From UBA6614 sp002433235 (GTDB lineage Bacteria; Verrucomicrobiota; Verrucomicrobiia; Limisphaerales; UBA1100): DNA of 64,000 nt. Below, one piece after another: positions 47,018 to 54,939 of the stretch. The notes beneath the pieces were generated by a model. It did not search any database. It had not been told where the DNA came from and was given only the letters and a program-made list of their open reading frames with translations. The DNA lies in the NCBI GenBank assembly GCA_002433235.1, contig DJHS01000020.1, positions 11,043 through 75,042 on the forward strand, in the 5' to 3' direction. The number at the start of each line of letters is the position of its first letter. Within the stretch, counting starts at the first letter, position 1. Made by a program: the position numbers and the translations under genes.

Positions 47018-47326
47018 ATGAAAAAGGATTCCGCCGCCCCGACAACTGAATCAACAGACCGCGAGTTTTACTTGGCCGCAGCCAATGCCCTTGGCCGCGC
47101 GGCCATCTTGGGGATGGGACTCCAATTGGCGTGGGTGGCTATTCTGGCTTCATTCGATTCGGATTGGGTCATCTCTCTGCACAGTCGCGTGATGGGCATT
47201 GAGATCTCCGAAGCCCTGTTTGCGCAGGCCATGTATCTGGGCCTGCTGGGCCTGAAACTGTTCGTGCTAGTGGCGTTCGTGATTCCTTGGCTGGCCATCC
47301 GATGGATGCTTTGGCGGCGGAATTGA
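47018..47326 (+). CDS. small two-helix membrane protein, unknown
   Basis: A 102-residue protein with a polar N terminus and two hydrophobic segments: LGRAAILGMGLQLAWVAILASF and AMYLGLLGLKLFVLVAFVIPWLAI. It lacks recognisable motifs. Start MKKDSAAP (47018) is preferred to the TTG nine bases earlier. The position, 15 bases after trmB, makes cotranscription likely, and it ends eight bases before the convergent YvlD-like gene. Role unknown. Confidence 0.6.
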   Translation: MKKDSAAPTTESTDREFYLAAANALGRAAILGMGLQLAWVAILASFDSDWVISLHSRVMGIEISEALFAQAMYLGLLGLKLFVLVAFVIPWLAIRWMLWRRN

Positions 47327-47334
47327 CAGGCGAT

Positions 47335-47814
47335 CTAAACATCGATGATTGGCCCATTGTCATCATCCTTATCCACCCGGTGTCGTTGTGAGGCTTGCCG
47401 GGGGCGGGCATGTCGGCTTCCCCGCAGCGTGATGGCGGGACCACCGCCGAGGAAGAGATTGGAAAGAATGGAGACAACACTGATGACGGCCGCGCCGGCC
47501 ATGGCCCACCAGAATCCGTTCACCACGAAATGTTCCCCGGCTAGGCTGCTGGTGAAAAGCAACAGGAGGGCGTTGATAACCCAGAGAAAAATTCCGAGCG
47601 TAAGGATGAGAAGGGGCAGCGAAAGTAGCAACAAGAGAGGCCGCAGGAATGCATTCAGGACTCCAAGCACTAGAGGGGCCACGATGGCGCCGGTGAGGTC
47701 GCGGATGACGATGCCCTGACAGAAGGCATCGGCGGCCATGACCCCCAACGCGGTGACGGCCCAGCGTTGTAGGAACGAACCGAAGGAACCGGAATTTTCG
47801 GGCTGAGTTTCCAT
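47335..47814 (-). CDS. phage-holin-4_2/YvlD-like membrane protein
   Basis: A 159-residue membrane protein of the YvlD family (Pfam phage_holin_4_2), small multi-pass proteins of unknown role widespread in bacteria and not phage-derived here. Segments WAVTALGVMAADAFCQGIVI, APLVLGVLNAFLRPLLLLLSLPLLILTLGIFLWVINALLLLF and FWWAMAGAAVISVVSILSNLFLGG are membrane-spanning. The C terminus is basic and polar. The chosen start at 47814 overlaps the manA stop by one base (TGATG), so it is translationally coupled to manA. Confidence 0.75.
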   Translation of the reverse strand: METQPENSGSFGSFLQRWAVTALGVMAADAFCQGIVIRDLTGAIVAPLVLGVLNAFLRPLLLLLSLPLLILTLGIFLWVINALLLLFTSSLAGEHFVVNGFWWAMAGAAVISVVSILSNLFLGGGPAITLRGSRHARPRQASQRHRVDKDDDNGPIIDV

Positions 47815-48740
47815 CAGGCAGGCTCGGCGAGGATCAGCGTGGTTTGGGTGGTTGCGTGCAGGACAGCTTCCCGAACGCAGGCAGGCACCAGGGCAAATTC
47901 GCCGGCAGCCAGCGGAAGGTCGTCCAGCCGGGCCGCGCCTTTTGCGATGCCAATGATCACGAGGCCGTGGCAAGCTCGGGATTCCCCCGGGGTGAGAACC
48001 CGCGATTCCATGCGAAACTCGCCGGGGGTGTCCGCGATGAGGCCGGGGGGTGAAAGGGCGGGCACGTGGTCATCAAAGTCAATGGAGGTCAGGGCTTGCT
48101 CGATGTGCAATTCACGTGGTTGGCCGTCGAGCCCCATGCGGTTCCAGTCAAACACCCGGTAGGTGGTGTCGGAGTTTTGCTGGACTTCAATTAGGACAAT
48201 GCCACCGCCCAAGGCATGCAGGCGGCCGCTGGGTAGATGGAGCGCATCGCCGGCCCGCGGTCGCACGCTGTGCACGCATTCGGCGATATTGCCGCTCTTT
48301 AAACAGGCTTCGAATTTTTCGCGTGTGGCCTTCTCCTTTAACCCCACGTGGATACGCGCATCAGATTCCGCATGGATGATGTGCCAAGCCTCGGCCTTGG
48401 GTTCGCCGCCAAGGTGGGCGGCCACCTCAGCGGGAGGATGGACTTGGATGGAGAGGTCTTCATGTGCATCGATGAGTTTCACGAGCAGCGGAAAACGGCC
48501 ATTGGAGGGTGGTGCAACGCCCAGCAAATCTTCGGCGTGATTTTCCATCAGCCAACGCAGATCGCGCCCGGCGAGCGGACCATTGGTGATTTCGCTGACC
48601 GCGCCGGGGCGGTCGCTGATCTCCCATGTTTCGCCAATCGGGCGGCCAGAAGGGAGATTCTTGTTGAACAGCTCGGCCAGCCTGCGTCCGCCCCAGACGC
48701 GTTCCCTACAGATGGGCCGAAAGGTGAAGGGATAGAGCAT
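47814..48740 (-). CDS. manA: class I mannose-6-phosphate isomerase
   Basis: A 308-residue zinc-dependent isomerase interconverting fructose-6- and mannose-6-phosphate, feeding GDP-mannose and glycan synthesis. The family signature LSIQVHPPAEVA has the zinc-binding QxH, with a later EVQQNSDTTYRVFDW strand; KLIDAHEDLSIQ and GDALHLPSGRLHALGGG are typical. It is shorter than long type I enzymes and resembles the Bacillus-type ManA. It lies five bases downstream of accA and upstream of the YvlD-like gene in a tight leftward operon. Confidence 0.9.
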   Translation of the reverse strand: MLYPFTFRPICRERVWGGRRLAELFNKNLPSGRPIGETWEISDRPGAVSEITNGPLAGRDLRWLMENHAEDLLGVAPPSNGRFPLLVKLIDAHEDLSIQVHPPAEVAAHLGGEPKAEAWHIIHAESDARIHVGLKEKATREKFEACLKSGNIAECVHSVRPRAGDALHLPSGRLHALGGGIVLIEVQQNSDTTYRVFDWNRMGLDGQPRELHIEQALTSIDFDDHVPALSPPGLIADTPGEFRMESRVLTPGESRACHGLVIIGIAKGAARLDDLPLAAGEFALVPACVREAVLHATTQTTLILAEPA

Positions 48741-48745
48741 GGCCG

Positions 48746-49720
48746 TCAGGCCGCGGCGGGGTTCTCGATGTATTCGCCGATGTTGCGGAATTTCTCGTAG
48801 CGCAGCCGCAGGCGTTCGTCAGGGTCGATTTGTTGTAGCTCTTCCAGATGACGGATGAGCGTGTTCTGCACGGTTTTCGCCGCTGCCTCATGGTCGTGGT
48901 GTGCGCCGCCGAGTGGCTCGGGCAACACCTCGTCCACCAGACCGAGTTCATGCAGGTCACGGGCGGTGATTTTCAGAGCTTCGGCGGCTTGGGGAGCTGC
49001 GGCACGATCTTTCCAAAGGATGGAGGCGCAGCCCTCGGGGCTGATGACGGAGTAGTAGGAATTTTCCAGAATCAAAACCCGGTCGCACACGCCAATGCCC
49101 AAGGCCCCGCCGCTGCCACCCTCGCCAATGACCAAGGCAATCATGGGCACGCTGAACAGCGACATCTCGCGGAGATTGATGGCGATGGCCTTGGCGATGT
49201 GGCGCTCCTCGGCGGCCACGCCGGGGTAGGCACCGGCGGTGTCGATCAGCGTGATGATGGGCAGGCCGAAGCGGTTGGCCAGACCCATCAGCCGGATGGC
49301 CTTGCGGTAGCCCTCGGGGTGCGCGCAGCCGAAGTTGCGCATGATGTTCTCCTTGGTGTCGCGCCCCTTCTGTGTGCCGATGACCATCACCTTGTGGCTG
49401 CCCAGTCGGGCAAAGCCCGCGACGATCGCGCGGTCGTCATCAAACAAGCGGTCCCCGTGCAACTCGGAAAATCCGCTGAAGCTGCGCGTGATGTAGTCCA
49501 GCGCGTACGGCCGTTTGGGGTGGCGGGCCAGTTGCACGCGCTGCCAGGCAGTGAGGTTGGCGTAGATCTCCGCGCGTTTCTTGTCGATCTCCTGCTCCAT
49601 GCGGCGAATCTCATCATCGAAATCCACGGGAAACTCTGCGCCCTCGGTATGCGTGCGCAGTTCCGTGAGCTTGTGTTGCAGGTCGGAAATCGGTTTCTCG
49701 AAATCGAGCAGATGCTTCAT
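48746..49720 (-). CDS. accA: acetyl-CoA carboxylase carboxyltransferase subunit alpha
   Basis: The 324-residue alpha subunit that transfers the carboxyl group to acetyl-CoA for fatty-acid synthesis, together with AccD, which is not in the window. Typical segments: YITRSFSGFSELHGDR, GTQKGRDTKENIMRNFGCAHPEGYRKA, LPIITLIDTAGAYPG, GEGGSGGALGIGV and SVISPEGCASILWKD. It starts at the ATG at 49720 and follows the FHA gene by 40 bases. Confidence 0.95.
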   Translation of the reverse strand: MKHLLDFEKPISDLQHKLTELRTHTEGAEFPVDFDDEIRRMEQEIDKKRAEIYANLTAWQRVQLARHPKRPYALDYITRSFSGFSELHGDRLFDDDRAIVAGFARLGSHKVMVIGTQKGRDTKENIMRNFGCAHPEGYRKAIRLMGLANRFGLPIITLIDTAGAYPGVAAEERHIAKAIAINLREMSLFSVPMIALVIGEGGSGGALGIGVCDRVLILENSYYSVISPEGCASILWKDRAAAPQAAEALKITARDLHELGLVDEVLPEPLGGAHHDHEAAAKTVQNTLIRHLEELQQIDPDERLRLRYEKFRNIGEYIENPAAA

Positions 49721-49760
49721 CCGCGGGCAGCGTACCGCGCCGTTGCCGGGCGCGCAAGGT

Positions 49761-50174
49761 TCATCCCAGCCACCGGATCAGACATGCCTGTGCTGCCACG
49801 AACGCGCCCAGAGCCAGCCAGCAAAACACCTCCAGTGCTCCCAGCCGCTTTTGCCGGACGTTGCCCAGTCGGAACTGCACTCGTTTCGAACCCACCACGA
49901 TCACGTCCCCATTCGCCAGCCGACGTGTTCCCTTCAAGGGTTCGTCGTTCACCAGCGTGGATGCCTCCGAGATGGGCCGCAGTACGAATTCTTCCCCCTT
50001 CAGTGCCACCTCAACATGGTTATCCCATACCCCTTTCGCCTCCAGTTGCAGCCGGCAATTCTTGGCCCGCCCGATGGAGGCCGGTAGATGGGAACGATTC
50101 AGACACATCGGCTCGCGGTTATCCTCCAGCACCGCCAACTGCGCGAGGCAGGGTTTTTCCGCGGCCGAGTTCAT
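49761..50174 (-). CDS. small FHA-domain protein with C-terminal membrane helix
   Basis: A 137-residue protein. The FHA domain (about 20-100) is a phosphothreonine-binding module; key pieces are SIGRAKNCRLQLEAKGVWDNHVEV with the conserved GR and NH, and STLVNDEPLKGTRRLANGDVIVVGSKRVQFR. After a basic stretch a hydrophobic segment (LEVFCWLALGAFVAAQACLIRWL) forms a C-terminal tail anchor, so the domain would face the cytoplasm at the membrane. The start ATG overlaps the stop of the LptF-like gene by four bases (ATGA). Confidence 0.8.
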   Translation of the reverse strand: MNSAAEKPCLAQLAVLEDNREPMCLNRSHLPASIGRAKNCRLQLEAKGVWDNHVEVALKGEEFVLRPISEASTLVNDEPLKGTRRLANGDVIVVGSKRVQFRLGNVRQKRLGALEVFCWLALGAFVAAQACLIRWLG

Positions 50175-51523
50175 CCGCGGTGCGCCTTCCACAACAAGAT
50201 CGCCCCCACGCCCTGAAACAGGAATGCCGGTGCCCAAACCATCCATTCCGGGTGCCATTCTGGCTTGTCCACAAACGCCCGGCCCAGCAGCAGGAAGCTG
50301 TAAAACACAAGCACCAACAAAACCGCGAAGGCGATTCCCACCGTGGTTTCCCGGCGGCTCGTGCGCAACCCCAGTGGAATGCCCACCATCACAAACCCCA
50401 GACAGGCACACGAGAAGGCGAACTGTCCGTGCAGGTGCACTTGTTTGCCGACGTCGCGCACCTCGTCGCCCGGCTGAATTTCCCCCTCGGTTACCTCCGC
50501 GTTCACGTATCCCTCCGCACGCTGATCCGACACCCGCACCTCGCCCACCATGCGGCCGTCCCGCATAACCTGCAGCCGCGATTCCGGCGCAGGGAAAACG
50601 GGTTCCTCCCCTACGTATTGCAGCACCGCTACGCCAAACTTGGCATCCGCGGTCACCACCCGGCCGCGCGATTGCCAGTGCCGCCACAATTCGTTGAACG
50701 TCAATTCATTGTCCTTCAGCCGCCGCAGCCCCCTTTCCACCGGTGCGAACGAAACCACCTGATTCGTATGCTCCTCCATGGACAACGTGTACCATCGTCC
50801 GCTGCCCCGTTCGCGCCCTTCCCCCGGCGCTGCGTTCGGATCCGGTAAATCACGGCTTTGCAATTCCACCTTGTATAGGTCAAACACGTACCGGCTCTGC
50901 TTTGCGTCCACCCGCACCCGGCCTGTTTGCGCCTTGATCCGCTGTTGTAGCTTTGTTCCCTGCCGGAAATGGATCAACACATCCTCCAGTTCCAGTTCCC
51001 CTTCCACCGCCGCCGGCTTGCGATCGCCAATGCGAATGTAATATCCCGGCAGCTCGATCGGTTCATCCCGCTGCAACACTCGGCCCGGTTGTTCCGTCAG
51101 GAACTGCATCACCATCTCATGTACCAGATCTTTGGAAAGCCGCTTGCACCGGGGCGCCACCTCCAGGTTGACATAGGCCGCCAAGCCGCTCATCACCACC
51201 CCCAGCCCCAGGAGCGGCGCGACCATGGCCATCAAGCTCACCCCGCCCGCTCGCGCCGCCGTGTATTCTTGATCCGCGCTGAATCGGCCGAACACCAGCA
51301 GCACCGAGGCCAGCAATCCCATGGGCAGGGAAAACGTCACAACATACGGCGCCAACAACCCGAACGCTTTCACCACCACCGCCAGCGGCACCTGCCCCGT
51401 GACCAGTTGCCGGAGCAAATCCTTCATCCCGCTGGCCAGCATGAGGACTGCCGTGAACACCAGCACACTCAGTGCCAGCGCCCCGCACACCCGCCGAAGC
51501 AGATACCCATGAAGCGTCCTCAT
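50171..51523 (-). CDS. lptF: LptF/LptG-family lipopolysaccharide export permease
   Basis: A 450-residue inner-membrane permease of the YjgP/YjgQ family, which extracts lipopolysaccharide for transport to the outer membrane. Transmembrane helices lie at the N terminus (MRTLHGYLLRRVCGALALSVLVFTAVL, VVTFSLPMGLLASVLLVFGR) and C terminus (FAFSCACLGFVMVGIPLGLRTSRRETTVGIAFAVLLVLVFYSFLLLGRAFVD). The periplasmic jellyroll between them is longer than average. LptF and LptG cannot be separated with certainty; only one is present here, so the partner should be elsewhere. Coupled to the FHA gene. Confidence 0.82.
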   Translation of the reverse strand: MRTLHGYLLRRVCGALALSVLVFTAVLMLASGMKDLLRQLVTGQVPLAVVVKAFGLLAPYVVTFSLPMGLLASVLLVFGRFSADQEYTAARAGGVSLMAMVAPLLGLGVVMSGLAAYVNLEVAPRCKRLSKDLVHEMVMQFLTEQPGRVLQRDEPIELPGYYIRIGDRKPAAVEGELELEDVLIHFRQGTKLQQRIKAQTGRVRVDAKQSRYVFDLYKVELQSRDLPDPNAAPGEGRERGSGRWYTLSMEEHTNQVVSFAPVERGLRRLKDNELTFNELWRHWQSRGRVVTADAKFGVAVLQYVGEEPVFPAPESRLQVMRDGRMVGEVRVSDQRAEGYVNAEVTEGEIQPGDEVRDVGKQVHLHGQFAFSCACLGFVMVGIPLGLRTSRRETTVGIAFAVLLVLVFYSFLLLGRAFVDKPEWHPEWMVWAPAFLFQGVGAILLWKAHRG

Positions 51524-51689
51524 CGCGCCGCAAGCTAGTCCAAACCCTTCCCCCTGTCACGCCATCACGGGTGGTGCCGAGTTATGGATATAGAGGTTTT
51601 GAAGCGAATGTTTTATTTGCTGATTGCTGGTCACGATCTGTTTCGCAATTGCATTTGGAGGGGGATGAATTTAAATTTTGATTCTTGCC

Positions 51690-52349
51690 GTGAAAAAGTA
51701 CATTTGCACTTGGTATCGCCGTGATGGGTTTGTCTGGAAGCGGACAAAGGTAATGGCATTTAGCCCGGAAGAGGCCCTGGAATTGGTTTTGCACTCCGAA
51801 AAGAACCCGCACTGTAAGTCCTTAGAAATCAATAGGGCTTGGATTCCGTTTTTCTCAATCTATTCGGACAATCCGCACTATGATGAAAATGTACCGATAC
51901 CAAAGTCAGATGAGGAAGAAGTGAAAACCAAAGTTCAGGTGGAATCTGGTGCTCAATCCGGGGGGCAATCAAGCGTGACCAAATATAAGGAGATTGCTGG
52001 TTATGTTATGGATTCAGCGGGCAACCGGATCGGGCAGGTTGCTGGCGGGATTCAAAGTCAAATCGCTCCGCCGGAGAGTTCCAAGTGGGCAGTGGGGCAC
52101 CGTGTTGTCGGTGTTTGTTTTATTGTGGTGGCTATTATCGGTCTCATTACTAGTTTCAATGGGTCCTCCTCAAGTGACAGGAGGGAAGGGGAATTGATTT
52201 TTTTCGGGGGGCTTGCTTCGGCTTCGGCGCTTTTTTTCATGGCGTTCTTGATCGATGTGTTGACGGATATTCGGCATTACCAACGGGAGACGGCGAAACA
52301 CTTGAGTCGGCTGGCCTCGGAGAAGGAATCGCCGCCGCCGATGGGATAA
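51690..52349 (+). CDS. unknown two-helix membrane protein
   Basis: A 219-residue protein from the GTG at 51690 (a TTG at 51678 is also possible). It begins MKKYICTWYRRDGFVWKRTKVMAFSPEEALELV, an Ig-like or domain-swap-like N terminus, then a polar central region and two transmembrane helices (VVGVCFIVVAIIGLITSF and LIFFGGLASASALFFMAFLIDVL). Its base composition is lower in GC than neighbouring genes, so recent acquisition is possible. No function can be offered. It is followed by tRNA-Phe on the opposite strand. Confidence 0.55.
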   Translation: MKKYICTWYRRDGFVWKRTKVMAFSPEEALELVLHSEKNPHCKSLEINRAWIPFFSIYSDNPHYDENVPIPKSDEEEVKTKVQVESGAQSGGQSSVTKYKEIAGYVMDSAGNRIGQVAGGIQSQIAPPESSKWAVGHRVVGVCFIVVAIIGLITSFNGSSSSDRREGELIFFGGLASASALFFMAFLIDVLTDIRHYQRETAKHLSRLASEKESPPPMG

Positions 52350-52360
52350 GGATGAAAAAA

Positions 52361-52436
52361 TGGTGGCTGGAGCCAGAATCGAACTGGCGACACAGGGATT
52401 TTCAGTCCCCTGCTCTACCAACTGAGCTATCCAGCC
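52361..52436 (-). tRNA. tRNA-Phe (anticodon GAA)
   Basis: On the minus strand a full cloverleaf of 76 nt reads from GGCTGGATAGCTCAGTTGGT: D arm, anticodon stem GGGGA/TCCCT around loop CTGAAAA (anticodon GAA, phenylalanine), T arm GCCAGTTCGATTCTGGC, and the acceptor strand TCCAGCC followed by ACCA. The CCA is encoded. Confidence 0.95.
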
Positions 52437-52557
52437 ACGGCCGCCCGGGTGGGCGGGCCGGTCAACATACCGCATCGCGGGGGTGCGGCAAGCCATTTTC
52501 GCATGCTTGACCGGTCACGGCGGACCACGTTTCAATCCCCCGAACCCAAAACCAGAT

Positions 52558-52764
52558 ATGCCAACTTACGTTTACGAAACCATCCCGCAGAAGAAGGGTC
52601 AACGGCCGCGCCAGTTTGAGGTTGTGCAGAAGATGAAAGATCCGCCGCTCAAGAAGGATCCGGAGACGGGCCTGCCCTGCAAGCGTGTTATCACGGGTGG
52701 TTGCGGTGTTGTTTTTCATGGGCCGAGCATCATGTCAATGAATGTGCCGCGTGGCAAAAAATAG
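52558..52764 (+). CDS. FmdB-like small protein lacking zinc ligands
   Basis: A 68-residue protein with the FmdB layout (MPTYVYETIPQKKGQRPRQFEVVQKMKDPPLKKDPETGLPCKRVITGGCG). The usual first CxxC is replaced by ETIPQKK, and the second CxxC is reduced to a single cysteine before KR, so zinc binding by this fold is unlikely. It is preceded by no strong ribosome site and followed after six bases by the exported-protein gene. It is a paralogue of 22778-23263 with no clear role. Confidence 0.7.
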   Translation: MPTYVYETIPQKKGQRPRQFEVVQKMKDPPLKKDPETGLPCKRVITGGCGVVFHGPSIMSMNVPRGKK

Positions 52765-52770
52765 TGAGCC

Positions 52771-53592
52771 ATGAAGTTTGCGCGTTTTTTGCCCGCTTTT
52801 CTTGCGGCGGTCACGGCGCTGGCGGCGCCGCCGGATTTCCGGATTGGGCCGGTGCCGGGCGGGCGGCTAAAGGTATTCCAGAAACAGTTTGCCCAGCATT
52901 TGGAGGTGTTCGGGGTGCATGTGTTTGGGACGGCGGAGACGCCACCGGACAAGTTGCGGCATGTGGCGGTGGTTCTGGCGGAGTATCTGGACAACAATGA
53001 GGATGGCAGACCGGATAACCCTCTGGTTCTCGCTGAGCTGGTGAAGCGCGATGCGTTCATGGCCGTGACGAGGAATGAGCGCGCGCTGGAGCGGCTGGAC
53101 CATGAGGTGTTTCAGGGGGCGGGCTTTCATGCGGGGCAAGGCCAGTTTGCCACCGAGACCAATCCGGGTGGAGATCGGTTTGATGCCACCTTGGAGGAAG
53201 TGCTGCATCTCATCACGCATGTGGGCTATGCGAATGCGTACCCGAAGGTCTTTGGTGAGCGGCCGGGCACGGAGTTGGCGAAGTGCTTGGATCGTGCCCG
53301 TGGCGGACATTTCCGGCGGGTGCCGCGGCGTTATCCGGAAGGAGCGTGGTTTACCTACGATGATCGTAGTTGCGATTATGGCTGCCAGTGCACGGAGTAT
53401 CTTTATTGGACCATTACCTCCGTGCTGGGCGCGCAGGAGGCACGGCATCGGCGGGAGGATATCGCGCACGAGTGGCGACTTTACAACCGGGAGCTGGTTC
53501 GGAAGCGCGATCCACACATTTTTCGGCTCATTACGGATCCAAAGTACCGCTTGCCTACGCGGTTGCCGGATGGGCGTTACCGCGTGCCTTGA
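52771..53592 (+). CDS. secreted unknown protein with EEVLHLITHVG motif
   Basis: A 273-residue exported protein, signal peptide MKFARFLPAFLAAVTALA. A calcium-loop-like DNNEDGRPDNPLV lies near 75-87. A later EEVLHLITHVGYANAYPKVFG (about 148-168) carries two histidines and a glutamate in helix spacing, which is suggestive of a metal site, although it is not the HExxH peptidase motif. The C-terminal half has DYGCQCTEYLYW with two cysteines. I recognise no family. The last 16 bases overlap tail-to-tail with the Nudix gene. Confidence 0.6.
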   Translation: MKFARFLPAFLAAVTALAAPPDFRIGPVPGGRLKVFQKQFAQHLEVFGVHVFGTAETPPDKLRHVAVVLAEYLDNNEDGRPDNPLVLAELVKRDAFMAVTRNERALERLDHEVFQGAGFHAGQGQFATETNPGGDRFDATLEEVLHLITHVGYANAYPKVFGERPGTELAKCLDRARGGHFRRVPRRYPEGAWFTYDDRSCDYGCQCTEYLYWTITSVLGAQEARHRREDIAHEWRLYNRELVRKRDPHIFRLITDPKYRLPTRLPDGRYRVP

Positions 53593-54128
53593 TCGCACTC
53601 CAGTGCGAATAGTTGCAGCGCGGCGACGATGATGGAATGACGTATTTTGCCGTTGCGAAGGAGGCCGGGGATGTCGGCGGCAGGCACGAGGTGGAGGGCG
53701 ATGTCCTCGCCTTCATCCCATTCAAGCTCGTGTTGTGGGGTGCAGTTTTTCGCAATCACGGTGTGGACCTGATTGTCCATGATGGCGGGGTTGGCCAGAA
53801 GTGAACCGAGGAGGCGAGCGTTTTTACCCTCGTACCCGGTTTCTTCGCGCAGTTCGCGCAGGCCGGCCTGCAGGGGTGTCTCACCGGGATCCACCATGCC
53901 GCCGGGAATCTCCAGTTCGATGGTCTCGGAGCCTTGCCGGTATTGCTCGACCATCACCAACTCGTCGTCGGGTGTGAGTGCGACGATGTTGACCCACTCG
54001 GGGTTTTCCAGCACCACCATCTCATGTTCGGCATTGGTGCGGGGATTGACCACCCGGTCGTGTCGGACCTTGAAGATGCGATGGTCGCTGTGGATGGTCC
54101 GGCTGAGCTTTTTCCAGGGACGAATCAT
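53577..54128 (-). CDS. Nudix hydrolase, ADP-ribose pyrophosphatase-like
   Basis: A 183-residue hydrolase of nucleoside-diphosphate derivatives. The Nudix box is at 76-98: GGMVDPGETPLQAGLRELREETGYE, matching GX5EX7REUXEEXGU. VMVEQYRQGSETIELEIPGG before it and the N-terminal strand are those of ADP-ribose or ADP-sugar diphosphatases. It is translationally coupled to the 65-residue gene (stop/start overlap ATGA at 54125-54128). Confidence 0.85.
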   Translation of the reverse strand: MIRPWKKLSRTIHSDHRIFKVRHDRVVNPRTNAEHEMVVLENPEWVNIVALTPDDELVMVEQYRQGSETIELEIPGGMVDPGETPLQAGLRELREETGYEGKNARLLGSLLANPAIMDNQVHTVIAKNCTPQHELEWDEGEDIALHLVPAADIPGLLRNGKIRHSIIVAALQLFALECDQGTR

Positions 54129-54322
54129 TTCTGGCGGGCGGCCCAGCCTTCGCGCATGAGATTCAATAAATGGGCCAGCGCCTCGGCATAGGGGCGATTT
54201 TGCTCGGTGGCCAGTTGTTGGGCGCGCTTGTCGAGTTGCGCGGCCATGGCCTTGGCCTTGTTCGCGGGGCAGCCGGATTGTTCCAAGGCTTGAGCGAGGG
54301 CGGTTTGTTCTTCGGGGGTCAT
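54125..54322 (-). CDS. 65-residue coupled protein, unknown
   Basis: A small cytoplasmic protein (MTPEEQTALAQALEQSGCPANKAKAMAAQLDKRAQQLAT...), all helical and alanine/glutamine-rich, with no recognised motif. Its start overlaps the cyclophilin stop and its stop overlaps the Nudix start, each by four bases, which strongly supports it as a real gene in a three-gene translationally coupled chain. Its length and composition suggest a small adaptor or subunit, but this is conjecture. Confidence 0.7.
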   Translation of the reverse strand: MTPEEQTALAQALEQSGCPANKAKAMAAQLDKRAQQLATEQNRPYAEALAHLLNLMREGWAARQK

Positions 54323-54852
54323 TCCACTCCGGCCTCGGCGCGGGGGACGATGCTGATGCTATTGACGCCCTGACGCTCGACGGGGCGGCTCTTTTCCCCG
54401 CCGCCACCGTGGTTGGTCTCACAGTCGCCGATTTTGCCGAGGGTGTCGTCGCCGTCGATGAGCTGGCCAAAGCCGGTGTATTGGCCGTCCAGAAAACCGG
54501 CCACATCCAGGCAAATGAAAAACTGGCTGCCGGCGGAGTCTGGATCACTGGCGCGGGCCATGGAGAGGACGCCGCGCACGTGTTCGCGGTCATTGAACTC
54601 GGCGTCAATCTTGTAGCCGGGATCGCCGGTGCCCCACCGATGCTCCTCCTCCGGATCCTTGGTCAGGGGGTCGCCGCCCTGGATCATGAAGTTCTTCACC
54701 ACACGATGGAAGGCCGTGCCGTCATAAAACCCTTCGCCGGCCAGTTTCTTGAAATTCTCCACTGTCTTGGGGGCCACGTCGGGCCAGAACTCAGCCACCA
54801 TCCGGCCGGCGTCGGTCTCAAAAACGGCCACCTCGTCATTTGCATCGCTCAT
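54319..54852 (-). CDS. cytoplasmic cyclophilin-type peptidyl-prolyl isomerase
   Basis: A 177-residue cyclophilin that catalyses cis-trans isomerisation of X-proline bonds. The core includes APKTVENFKKLAGEGFYDGTAFHRVVKNFMIQGGDPL with the catalytic arginine of FHRV and the FMIQGGD element, and GSQFFICLD. There is no signal peptide, so it is likely cytoplasmic, in contrast with the exported isomerases on the other strand. I start at MSDANDEVAVF (54852). Overlaps the next gene by four bases. Confidence 0.88.
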   Translation of the reverse strand: MSDANDEVAVFETDAGRMVAEFWPDVAPKTVENFKKLAGEGFYDGTAFHRVVKNFMIQGGDPLTKDPEEEHRWGTGDPGYKIDAEFNDREHVRGVLSMARASDPDSAGSQFFICLDVAGFLDGQYTGFGQLIDGDDTLGKIGDCETNHGGGGEKSRPVERQGVNSISIVPRAEAGVE

Positions 54853-54939
54853 CGGCGGCAGCGTCGGCACTCGGGCCGGGCTTGTCACGCCAAAAGAAAA
54901 AACTCGCCAGCGGCGTTCAATGTGCTTTGGTGGTGGGGT

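Noticed and set aside
47335..47814. Prophage or phage lysis gene suggested by the holin name
   Set aside because: The protein is of the YvlD type and no phage gene is near; the name is a family label only.
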